Source of the DNA: CBDDRG01 sp051306415
Lineage (GTDB): Bacteria; Pseudomonadota; Gammaproteobacteria; Pseudomonadales; Porticoccaceae
Assembly: GCA_051306415.1 (NCBI GenBank)
Contig: JBPPNE010000079.1
Span: forward strand, 1-36,209
DNA length: 36,209 nt
Direction of reading: 5' to 3'
Positions 7,670-14,707 of this stretch are shown here, piece after piece (within the stretch, counting starts at the first letter, position 1; each line of letters starts with the position of its first letter). The position numbers were made by a program, and so were the translations under genes. The notes beneath the pieces are model-generated. The model was not told the DNA's origin, made no database searches, and saw nothing but the letters and a program-made list of their open reading frames with translations.

Positions 7670-9715
7670 CTACCAAATGGTCACGCGTTTTTCCGGCGGT
7701 AGGTGCATACGGTGTTCCGGTTTTACCTCAAAAGCCTGATAGAACCCTTCGATATTCGGCATCACACCATTGACGCGAAATTCGGGCGGTGAATGAGGGT
7801 CGACTTTTAGCAGCTGCTCGGTTCGCTCCTTGCGGTTTTTCACTCGCCAGCCTTGAGCCCAACCAAGAAATACCCGCTGTTCACCACTAAAGCCGTCGAT
7901 GATGGGCGCCGCAACGCCGCTCAGGGATCGCCGGTACGCTTTGTAGGCAATGCTGAGGCCGCCGAGGTCGCCGATATTTTCACCCAGGGTCAGCTCGCCA
8001 TTCACATGATGTCCTGGCAGTGGCTGGTAGGCGTTGTACTGCGCTACCAGATTGCGAGTTTTAGCCTCGAAGCGCTCACGATCCTCGGCGCCCCACCAGT
8101 TTTCCAGGTTGCCTTTGCCGGTGTATTTACTGCCCTGGTCGTCAAACCCATGACCGATTTCATGGCCGATAATGCCACCGATGGCGCCGTAGTTGACCGC
8201 ATCGTCCGCCACCATATTGAAGAAGGGTGGTTGCAGAATGCCCGCCGGAAACACGATCTCGTTCATTCCCGGGTTGTAGTAAGCGTTGATCGTCTGTGGC
8301 GGCATGAACCACTCGCTGCGGTCGACCGGCTTGCCGAGCTTGCCGATCTGCCACTGGTGATCGAAGATGCTGGCGCGCTTGATATTGCCCACTAGGTCGT
8401 CGGCAGCGATCTCCAGTGAACTGTAGTCGCGCCACCGGTCGGGATAGCCGATTTTGAGGGTGAAAGTACCGAGTTTTTCCAGCGCTTTTTGTTGGGTGGT
8501 CTCGCCCATCCAATCGAGGTCGCGGATCGATTCGCCGTAAGCGGCGATCAGATTCTGCACCAGCTCAACCATTCGTGCCTTCGCTTCCGGCGGAAAGTAC
8601 TTGGCGACATAAAGTTGGCCGAGCAACTCGCCCATATTGCCGTTGATCGCGGCGATGGCTCGCTTCCAGCGCGGCCGCTGCTCGATCTGCCCGTTCAGGG
8701 TTTGGCCATAAAAAGAAAAGCTAGCGTTGTCATAGGCTTTCGGTAGAACAGTCGCATAGGTGGTGAGCACCTTGAAGCGCAGATAGTCTTTCCAAGTCTG
8801 CAGATCGACCTGGGTGAACAACCGGTTGAATGCCTCGGCGTAAGAGGGTTGGCGGACGATGACCTGATCCTGCATGCCCATGCCCAGGCGGGCCATGTAG
8901 GCGTAACTGTCGAGATTTGAGAGCAGGGTGGCCAATTCCTGCCCCGTCAGTTTGTTGTACGTTTTTTCGTCATCCCGGTTCGCGACCTTGGTCCATTGTG
9001 GTTTGGCAAGGCGAGTTTCCAGCGCGAGGACGCGTGCGGCGGCGGTGCCGGCATCGGCGGTGCCGGAGAGTTCCAGCAGGCGAGTGATAAACGCCCGGTA
9101 CTTGGCCAGCACTTCTTTGCCGTGCTTGGAGTCGTCGAAATAGTAGTCACGGTCCGGCAAGCCGAGGCCGGATTGGGTCAGGTAGACGATATAGCGGCTG
9201 GAGTCCCGCGCATCCTGATCAATAAAAAAATTCAGTGGCGCGTCTAGCCCGATTTTATTGCTGGTGCCGAAGAAGGCCGCAACATCCACGTGATTCGACA
9301 GTGCGTCAATGGCGCTCAACTCCGCTGCCACGGGTGTCAGGCCTTGGGCTTCAATCCGGGCTTCATCCATGAAAGCGTTGTAGAAGTTGCCGATCCGGGT
9401 TACGGCCGGGCTCTTCTCAGTTTCAGTAGCGGCTTCCTGGACGATAGCGCGCAACTGTTCCAGGTTTTTCTCGTTGAGGATGTCAAAGGATCCCCAGGAC
9501 GCTTTGTCGGCGGGAATTTCGGTTTCCGCGAGCCACTTGCCATTGGCATAGGCGAAAAAATCGTCCTGTGCACGCACGTCGGTGTTCATGCCGGTGATCT
9601 CCAGGCCGGAGATCGGCGGCGTCGTCACTTGCGAGAGCCTGTCGGCGGGTGATGAATCTTTTTGGCATCCGGTCATTGCCAGCACGCAGGCCATAGCAGT
9701 GAGAAATTTTTTCAT
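7670..9715 (-). CDS. M13-family zinc metallopeptidase, lipoprotein
   Basis: This is a neprilysin/PepO-type endopeptidase that should cut oligopeptides in the periplasm or at the cell surface. It is 681 aa, the usual M13 size. The N-terminus MKKFLTAMACVLAMTGC is a lipoprotein signal with its lipobox Cys at residue 17. The zinc site is HEIGH at 518-522, with the third ligand in ENIGD (579-583). Other family marks are DDFFAYANGKWL near the start, NAYYNP before the zinc site, and the closing RVTIW. Asp after Cys-Gln-Lys does not occupy position +2, so outer-membrane retention is possible. The ATG overlaps the stop of the upstream doxX-like gene by four bases, implying cotranslation; that pairing is not one I recognise. 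Confidence 0.93.
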   Translation of the reverse strand: MKKFLTAMACVLAMTGCQKDSSPADRLSQVTTPPISGLEITGMNTDVRAQDDFFAYANGKWLAETEIPADKASWGSFDILNEKNLEQLRAIVQEAATETEKSPAVTRIGNFYNAFMDEARIEAQGLTPVAAELSAIDALSNHVDVAAFFGTSNKIGLDAPLNFFIDQDARDSSRYIVYLTQSGLGLPDRDYYFDDSKHGKEVLAKYRAFITRLLELSGTADAGTAAARVLALETRLAKPQWTKVANRDDEKTYNKLTGQELATLLSNLDSYAYMARLGMGMQDQVIVRQPSYAEAFNRLFTQVDLQTWKDYLRFKVLTTYATVLPKAYDNASFSFYGQTLNGQIEQRPRWKRAIAAINGNMGELLGQLYVAKYFPPEAKARMVELVQNLIAAYGESIRDLDWMGETTQQKALEKLGTFTLKIGYPDRWRDYSSLEIAADDLVGNIKRASIFDHQWQIGKLGKPVDRSEWFMPPQTINAYYNPGMNEIVFPAGILQPPFFNMVADDAVNYGAIGGIIGHEIGHGFDDQGSKYTGKGNLENWWGAEDRERFEAKTRNLVAQYNAYQPLPGHHVNGELTLGENIGDLGGLSIAYKAYRRSLSGVAAPIIDGFSGEQRVFLGWAQGWRVKNRKERTEQLLKVDPHSPPEFRVNGVMPNIEGFYQAFEVKPEHRMHLPPEKRVTIW

Positions 9716-10224
9716 GGATCTGTTGGTATTCCAGGAGGGTGAAGGGCCGATCCGGCGTTGGCCGGACCGGATGGAGATTGTAGGCTACTTCGTTGCCGGC
9801 CAGAGTCTGAGAGGCTGAAGGTGCCGGACCCGAACGCGGCGACAAAAATCAGTCCGCCCATGATGGCGACATTTTTCATGAACATGATCTGTTGCATGTG
9901 TTGAGCCTGGGCATCTTCGATACCCCAAAAGCCGTGGAAGACGATGGTGACGGGGATCAGGAACAGGCATATCACCGTTGCCGCGGAGCGAGCGTGCCAG
10001 CCCAACAGCAGCATGAGGCCGCCACCAGCTTCAATGGCGATGGTCAGTACCAGCAATAGCCCCACCATCGCCAGACCCTTGTCCGCCATCATGCCGGCCA
10101 TGGTGGCAAAGCCGGTGATCTTGCTCACACCGGCGGGAATGAATAGAGCGGCCAACAGGATTCTCCCCACCAGGGGGCCAAACTTGTGGAACGAAGCGCC
10201 GGGCTCGGAGCTGTGGTTATTCAT
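9712..10224 (-). CDS. DoxX-family membrane protein
   Basis: This 170 aa protein shows the DoxX pattern: an opening RILLAALFIPAGVSKITGF, then hydrophobic segments near residues 18-38, 48-75, 80-100 and 115-135, predicting four membrane spans. DoxX proteins are loosely linked to redox or quinone functions, but a specific role cannot be given. An AAGGA ribosome site precedes the ATG. After the last membrane segment a polar tail of about 35 residues, rich in Ser, Pro and Gly, extends into the start of the downstream peptidase gene; this tail is longer than in the DoxX proteins I recall and may be a readthrough into former spacer. Confidence 0.8.
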   Translation of the reverse strand: MNNHSSEPGASFHKFGPLVGRILLAALFIPAGVSKITGFATMAGMMADKGLAMVGLLLVLTIAIEAGGGLMLLLGWHARSAATVICLFLIPVTIVFHGFWGIEDAQAQHMQQIMFMKNVAIMGGLIFVAAFGSGTFSLSDSGRQRSSLQSPSGPANAGSALHPPGIPTDP

Positions 10225-10328
10225 CGTGGAGTTTCCTTATAGTTTATTGGTGGTATACGCAGGCGATAAGTACTGCGGACCCAGTGTAACCAAGGTGGCG
10301 CGGCAAAAGCCAGAAACCACCTATTGAC

Positions 10329-10497
10329 CTAGGAGCCTGTCGGACTTAAGCGTCCGTAGCGAGGGGAAGTTCGATTTGAGGCAGATTTTGTGCAAATTTG
10401 CGGCGAATAGTGGGGCTATTCAACAAGAATTTGCACAAAATATAACCAAATTCGGCTTTTCCGCAGTAGGGCAGTCTTAAGTCCGACAGGCTCCTAG
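10329..10497. repeat. MITE-like inverted-repeat element
   Basis: This 169-base element is bounded by perfect 22-base inverted repeats (10329-10350 and 10476-10497), each ending in CTAG, which could be a 4-base target duplication. Inside, a second pair of arms (TTTTGTGCAAATT near 10386 and AATTTGCACAAAA near 10428) and a short GAATAG/CTATTC hairpin make the whole unit able to fold on itself. It is too short to encode a transposase. The layout fits a miniature transposable element moved by a transposase elsewhere, possibly an IS5-type enzyme given the CTAG ends; the family is a guess. Confidence 0.75.
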
Positions 10498-10681
10498 CGC
10501 GGCTCGGGAATGCGGAGTTACTCGTTGAAGTAGCGCACGTGGCGTTGCAACAGCCCTCAAAATGTCTATCTACCTTCGCCGTACACCGCGCATGTTTCTC
10601 GGCGCGTGCTTTGCCTCCACTGACCAAGTCCTCCGATCCTCCGTCAGGCAGAGATCATCAACGGTTCGACAATCGCATCAC
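10498..10681. other. non-coding spacer, no feature seen
   Basis: Together with the MITE-like element and the palindromic repeat this makes a gene-free gap of 535 bases (10225-10759) between doxX and deaD, both on the minus strand. Open frames here are short, lack ribosome sites and have no family resemblance that I can see. The stretch directly upstream of doxX (10225-10328) should contain its promoter, but no convincing box pair stands out. Confidence 0.5.
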
Positions 10682-10747
10682 GAACGGAATTAGGAATTAC
10701 CGTTCGCCCCGAGCTTCGCCTGTCCTGAGCTTGGCGAAGGATCGAAG
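10682..10747. repeat. double-palindrome repeat unit
   Basis: Two hairpins sit side by side: CGAACGG/CCGTTCG (10682-10688, 10701-10707) and CTTCGCC/GGCGAAG (10715-10721, 10734-10740), the second enclosing TGTCCTGAGCTT. The core resembles a dispersed repeat containing CCTGAGCTTGTCGAAGG that is found in many bacterial genomes. It ends 13 bases from the 3' end of the minus-strand deaD gene, so it may also protect or terminate that transcript. Confidence 0.6.
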
Positions 10748-10759
10748 GCTTTGACCTGA

Positions 10760-12574
10760 TCATCCATGGGTGCGAGGAGGCACCGGTTTGCTGCGTTTTA
10801 GCGGTGTTTTGCCCATTGGTTTCTCCGCCGGCTGCTGCGATAGCAGGCTGATATTGGTGACTTGCTGGCGCACCCGCACTTTTTTCAGGTGATTGAACAC
10901 TGCTTTGGGCATGCCGGCGGGCAGGTCGACGGTGCTGTAATCGTCAAACATCTCAATGCGGCCGATGTTGCGGCTGGTCATCCCCGCCTCATTGGCGATG
11001 GCGCCGACGATGTCTTTGGGCAGCGCGCCGTGCTCCTTGCCGACTTCGATGCGATAGCGCACGAGGCCGCTGTCCGCCTCTGCTCGCGGGCGTGCGGGTC
11101 GGCTGTCCTGCGTATCTCGGAGCTTACCTTTGCTGCTGCGCGGTTTTTCTCCGCTGCCAGGTTTGTGCGCTGCCCTGGTGACGCTATGTGTCTCGGGCGC
11201 TGCCGCTGCGATGGGTTCGAGGTTGGGAAATAGCGGCCGCTCGCGCTGTATCTGCCAAGCCAGAGCCGCGGCGATATCGTTGACATCGAGTTCATTGTCG
11301 TGAGCCATGGTTTCCAGCAGCGCGCGGAACCGGTGCAAATTTTCCCGGCTGACAATTTCGAGAACCTGGCTTTGAAAGCGTTGCACCCGTCGGCTGCTCA
11401 CCTGCTCACCGGTGGGGACATCGAGCGCGCGGAGCGGTTGCCGGGTCGCCTGCTCGATGGCTTTCAGCAGGCGCTGTTCTTTGGGCGTTACCAGCATGAT
11501 CGCCTTGCCTTTCCGTCCCGCGCGGGCGGTGCGCCCGATACGGTGAACATAGGATTCGGCGTCGTTGGGGATATCGTAGTTGATGACATGGCTGATGCGT
11601 TCCACATCGAGGCCGCGCGCAGCCACATCGGTGGCGACGATAATATCGAGCTGACCGCGCTTGAGCCGATTGATTGTCAACTCCCGCACCGGTTGGCTGA
11701 GGTCACCATTGAGGGCGTTGGCGGCAAAACCCCGGGCTGACAATTTTTCCGCGAGCTCCACGGTTGCCGATTTGGTGCGCACAAAGATCAGCAGGCCGTC
11801 GAACTCTTCGATCTCGAGGATACGCGTCAGGGCCGCCAGCTTGTTGCCGGTGTGGACCATCAGGTAGCCCTGCTCGATGTTCTCAACGGTCGATGTCTTG
11901 CTCGCGATGCGCACCTCTTCGGCGACGCCAAGGTGGCGCGCGGCGACGCGGCGGATTGCGCTCGGCATGGTCGCGGAAAACAGCGCACGCTGGCTGTTCG
12001 CTGGCGTTTTTCCGAGGATGGTATCGACATCATCAATGAAGCCCATGCGCAGCATTTCGTCGGCTTCGTCCAGCACCACCGCCTTGATATCGCCCAGACT
12101 CAGACTGCCGCGGCGCAGATGATCCATCACTCGTCCAGGGGTGCCCACTACCACCGCGACACCGCGCTCCAGCGCTCTGAGCTGGCTCACCATCGCCTGG
12201 CCGCCATAGATGGGCAGAACGTGAAAATTCCCCAGATGGCGGGCGTAGGCCTGGAACGCCTCCGCGACCTGGATGGCGAGCTCGCGGGTGGGCGTGAGCA
12301 CCAGTATCTGCGGCTTTCTCTGGCGGGCGTCGAGGCGACTGAGCAGCGGCAACGCGAATGCCGCCGTCTTGCCGGTGCCGGTTTGCGCAGTGCCGAGCAG
12401 GTTCTTGCCGGCGAGCAGCAGCGGAATCGCTTGCGTTTGGATGGGTGTCGGTTGCTCGTAGCCGAGTTCGCCGATGGCCTTGAGAATAAGGGCGGAGATG
12501 CCGAGAGCGGCAAAGCCGGGCGCGGGTGGAATCGAGGCATTGAGGTCGGGCGAGGGCAGATCGGGCGTTGACAT
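10760..12574 (-). CDS. deaD: DEAD-box RNA helicase, DeaD/CsdA type
   Basis: This ATP-dependent RNA helicase should act in ribosome assembly and mRNA turnover, especially in the cold. It is 604 aa. Helicase motifs appear in order: Q motif (FAALGISALI...PTPIQTQAIP), Walker A AQTGTGKT at 63-70, PTRELA, GG, TPGR, DEAD in VLDEADEML, SAT, then ATDVAARGLD and HRIGRTARAG. A Ser/Arg-rich linker follows. The C-terminal RNA-binding domain of the DbpA/CsdA type is seen in GALPKDIVGAIANEAGM and IGRIEMFDDYSTVDLPAGMP, and this separates it from RhlE and SrmB. The last residues are basic and Pro-rich. A consensus -10 box lies about 60 bases upstream. Confidence 0.92.
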   Translation of the reverse strand: MSTPDLPSPDLNASIPPAPGFAALGISALILKAIGELGYEQPTPIQTQAIPLLLAGKNLLGTAQTGTGKTAAFALPLLSRLDARQRKPQILVLTPTRELAIQVAEAFQAYARHLGNFHVLPIYGGQAMVSQLRALERGVAVVVGTPGRVMDHLRRGSLSLGDIKAVVLDEADEMLRMGFIDDVDTILGKTPANSQRALFSATMPSAIRRVAARHLGVAEEVRIASKTSTVENIEQGYLMVHTGNKLAALTRILEIEEFDGLLIFVRTKSATVELAEKLSARGFAANALNGDLSQPVRELTINRLKRGQLDIIVATDVAARGLDVERISHVINYDIPNDAESYVHRIGRTARAGRKGKAIMLVTPKEQRLLKAIEQATRQPLRALDVPTGEQVSSRRVQRFQSQVLEIVSRENLHRFRALLETMAHDNELDVNDIAAALAWQIQRERPLFPNLEPIAAAAPETHSVTRAAHKPGSGEKPRSSKGKLRDTQDSRPARPRAEADSGLVRYRIEVGKEHGALPKDIVGAIANEAGMTSRNIGRIEMFDDYSTVDLPAGMPKAVFNHLKKVRVRQQVTNISLLSQQPAEKPMGKTPLKRSKPVPPRTHG

Positions 12575-12900
12575 GGGATTACCGGCGGCGAGGCGCGCGG
12601 CCTCTGGGCTTGATGTACGATGGGTGGCGCGGGATTATACGCTTAGCGTCGTTGCCATGACAGGAAAAGCAGGTGTTCGACGCCCGTCGCGCCCTGATAT
12701 CGAGGGGGGGCGGCCTTCGCCCACTTTTAAAATGCAGGTCGGGGTCCAGGCTGCGCCATTTCAAATACCGGCGTTACCGGTTTAAATGGGGGATGCTGGC
12801 CGACGGGCCGGTCGCTGGTGGCGGCGGCTGCGTGAGCCCGCAACTTCCGGGCGACCAAAACTATAAATGTTGTCACCAACATCAACAGCGGAGAAATCCC
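12575..12900. other. divergent intergenic region deaD / sulfotransferase-like gene
   Basis: This 326-base region separates two divergent genes. It contains a consensus TATAAT for deaD on the minus strand and a TATAAA (12862-12867) on the plus strand about 34 bases ahead of the sulfotransferase-like gene; no good -35 box accompanies the latter. A perfect palindrome with 6-base arms, ATGTTG/CAACAT with TCAC between (12867-12882), overlaps that -10 box and could be an operator. The rest shows no coding signal. Confidence 0.4.
12634..12639 (-). promoter_or_regulatory. -10 box of probable deaD promoter
   Basis: On the minus strand this is a perfect TATAAT. The hexamer 17 bases further upstream is TGTCAT, a weak -35 match. 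The implied transcript start gives a leader of roughly 50 bases, much shorter than the long cold-shock leader of E. coli deaD. Confidence 0.5.
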
Positions 12901-13530
12901 ATGACACTATCGATTATCGGCGCAGGCTTTGGCCGCACCGGCACCGTTTCCCTGCGCGCCGCTCTCGAGCGACTCGATCGGGGCCCGGTTCACCACATGA
13001 TGGAGGTCATCAAGAATCCGGCGCAGAGCCCCTTGTGGGTGCAAGCGCTGACGGATAGCAGCGTGCTGCGCCAGATTCTTGCCGATTATCGGTCCGCGAT
13101 TGACTGGCCGACCTGCCACTTCTGGCGCGATTTGATGGATCTCTACCCGACCGCCAAAGTGATTCTGACACTGCGCGATAGCACTGCCTGGTACGAGAGT
13201 ATCCGCAACACCATCTACCGCGTGCTGTCCGAGCAGCCGTCGGCGCTGCCGAGCGGGCAGGTCAGCATGGCCCGGCGGATTATCTGGGAGGACACCTTCG
13301 CTGGCCGCCTGGGTGACCGTGAGCACGCCATGGCGGTGTTTGAGAAACACAATGCCGAGGTGATCGCCACGGTGCCGCCTAAGCGTTTGCTGGTATTCCA
13401 GGTCAGCGAGGGCTGGCAACCGCTGTGCGACTTTCTCGGCCAGCCGGTGCCGGCGGAGCCGTTTCCGAAAGCCAACTCCACCGAGGAGTTTCTCGCGCTG
13501 TTCGCGAAGGATGGACCCGGCGGCCATTGA
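12901..13530 (+). CDS. sulfotransferase-like P-loop protein
   Basis: This 209 aa protein resembles the Sulfotransfer_4 group of sulfotransferase-fold proteins. Residues 5-18 read IIGAGFGRTGTVSL, the 5'-phosphosulfate-binding P-loop, and VILTLRDSTAWYESI (about residues 82-96) matches the 3'-phosphate region with its RDS motif. The C-terminus ends FPKANSTEEF, close to the family end. These proteins are often annotated loosely; the substrate is unknown and activity is not certain. I start it at ATG 12901 because GCGGAG lies 7 bases upstream; the frame is open further back without support. It is the first gene of a plus-strand group with slyD and an EVE-domain gene. Confidence 0.8.
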   Translation: MTLSIIGAGFGRTGTVSLRAALERLDRGPVHHMMEVIKNPAQSPLWVQALTDSSVLRQILADYRSAIDWPTCHFWRDLMDLYPTAKVILTLRDSTAWYESIRNTIYRVLSEQPSALPSGQVSMARRIIWEDTFAGRLGDREHAMAVFEKHNAEVIATVPPKRLLVFQVSEGWQPLCDFLGQPVPAEPFPKANSTEEFLALFAKDGPGGH

Positions 13531-13645
13531 GGAGGATTCACCGCCGAGCGGTAGCGCCGGTATAAGCGTGGGCGGGCTCGCATTGAGAGGATGGTGCGGA
13601 TCCCCGATAATCCGGATTCCCAAGCCAACCTGCACAGGTCCTGCC

Positions 13646-14128
13646 ATGACGATCAAGCTCCAATCCGTTGTCGCTATTCACTACACCTTGACCGATGAGG
13701 ACGGCGTCGAAATCGATTCCTCCCGCGGGCAGAACCCGCTCATCTACCTGCACGGCGGCGGCAATATCATCCCCGGTCTTGAGCGCGCGCTGGTCGGCAA
13801 GCAGGCTGGCGACAAGCTGCAAGTCAGGGTCGCGGCTGTGGATGCCTACGGCGAGTTCGTTGAGGATATGGTGCAATCGGTGCCGCTGTCGGCCTTTGGT
13901 GAGGACGCCGAGGTAACGGTGGGGATGCGCTTTCGCGCGAATACCGGGCAGGGCGAGCTGTCAGTGGTGGTGACCAGCGTCGAAGCTGACGTGGTCACCG
14001 TGGACGGCAACCACCCGCTGGCGGGCAAAAACTTACATTTCGATGTCGATGTGATCGCGGTGCGCGACGCCACGTCGGTCGAACTTGCTCACGGCCACGT
14101 TCACGGCCCGGGTGGCCACAACCACTGA
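13646..14128 (+). CDS. slyD: FKBP-type peptidyl-prolyl isomerase, SlyD-like
   Basis: SlyD-type proteins combine prolyl isomerase and chaperone activity and bind nickel through histidines. The protein is 160 aa from the ATG at 13646, where the sequence becomes MTIKLQSVVAIHYTLTDEDG. The FKBP part has LIYLHGGGNIIPGLERALVG and GDKLQVRVAAVDAYGEF. The inserted flap domain (VPLSAFGEDAEVTVG to DGNHPLAGKNLHFDV) is what marks SlyD. The His-rich tail is short (HGHVHGPGGHNH) compared with E. coli SlyD, so metal capacity is probably lower. The ribosome site is weak. The gap from the sulfotransferase-like gene is 115 bases and the next gene starts 22 bases after the stop. Confidence 0.93.
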   Translation: MTIKLQSVVAIHYTLTDEDGVEIDSSRGQNPLIYLHGGGNIIPGLERALVGKQAGDKLQVRVAAVDAYGEFVEDMVQSVPLSAFGEDAEVTVGMRFRANTGQGELSVVVTSVEADVVTVDGNHPLAGKNLHFDVDVIAVRDATSVELAHGHVHGPGGHNH

Positions 14129-14150
14129 ACCCGTGCACCTAGGCGGCGCG

Positions 14151-14633
14151 GTGGACGCAGCGAGACATTACTGGCTGTTCAAGACCGAACCGGGCGAATA
14201 CGGCATCGAGCAGCTTGCCGCCGAGCCCGACGGTGCGCGCTGGGACGGCATTCGCAACTACCAGGCGCGCAATCTGCTGCGCGATCAAGTCGGCATCGGC
14301 GACGGTGTTTTCATCTATCACTCCAGCTGCACGCCGGCGGGCATCGCCGGCGTCGCCACGGTCACCAAAGCCGCCTACGCGGACCCGTCCCAGTTCGATC
14401 CGCAGAGCCGCTACTGTGACCCGCGCGCCACGGCGGAGCAGCCGCGCTGGTTTTGCGTCGATGTGGGCTTCGTTGCCCAACTGCCACGCCTGCTGACGAT
14501 CGCCGACATCCGCTCGGTGCTGGAACTGCGGGACATGGTGCTGTTGCGTCAGGGCAGGCTGTCAATTCAGCCGGTGACCGCGGCGGAGTGGCGAGCGCTG
14601 TTGCGCCTCGCGGGATTGCCGCCGTCATTGTGA
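14151..14633 (+). CDS. EVE-domain protein
   Basis: EVE domains belong to the PUA/YTH-like fold and are thought to bind modified bases in RNA or DNA. The start is uncertain: the frame is open from an ATG at 14085 inside slyD, but the family opening (HYWLFKTEPGEYGIEQL) begins near 14166. I choose GTG 14151, with AGG seven bases upstream, giving 160 aa; GTG 14133 is an alternative. The conserved WDGIRNYQARNLLRD and GDGVFIYHSSC segments are present, as is a GIAGVATV strand. It probably forms an operon with slyD. It converges on proS. Confidence 0.88.
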   Translation: MDAARHYWLFKTEPGEYGIEQLAAEPDGARWDGIRNYQARNLLRDQVGIGDGVFIYHSSCTPAGIAGVATVTKAAYADPSQFDPQSRYCDPRATAEQPRWFCVDVGFVAQLPRLLTIADIRSVLELRDMVLLRQGRLSIQPVTAAEWRALLRLAGLPPSL

Positions 14634-14667
14634 TCGCGTTGGTCCGCCGGTCGCGCTGAGTTGCCTT

Positions 14668-14692
14668 GTTCGCGTTCGCGCGCACCGCGAAC
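14668..14692. other. hairpin between convergent EVE gene and proS
   Basis: GTTCGCG (14668-14674) pairs with CGCGAAC (14686-14692) over an 11-base loop in the 74-base space between converging genes. There is no T-run on either side, so it is only a weak candidate for transcript-end structure. Confidence 0.3.
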
Positions 14693-14707
14693 GAAATCAG
14701 CGCACTC

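Noticed and set aside
10346..10627. Minus-strand 93-codon frame running through the MITE-like element
   Set aside because: It is mostly inverted-repeat sequence and has no ribosome site; the element is better explained as non-coding.
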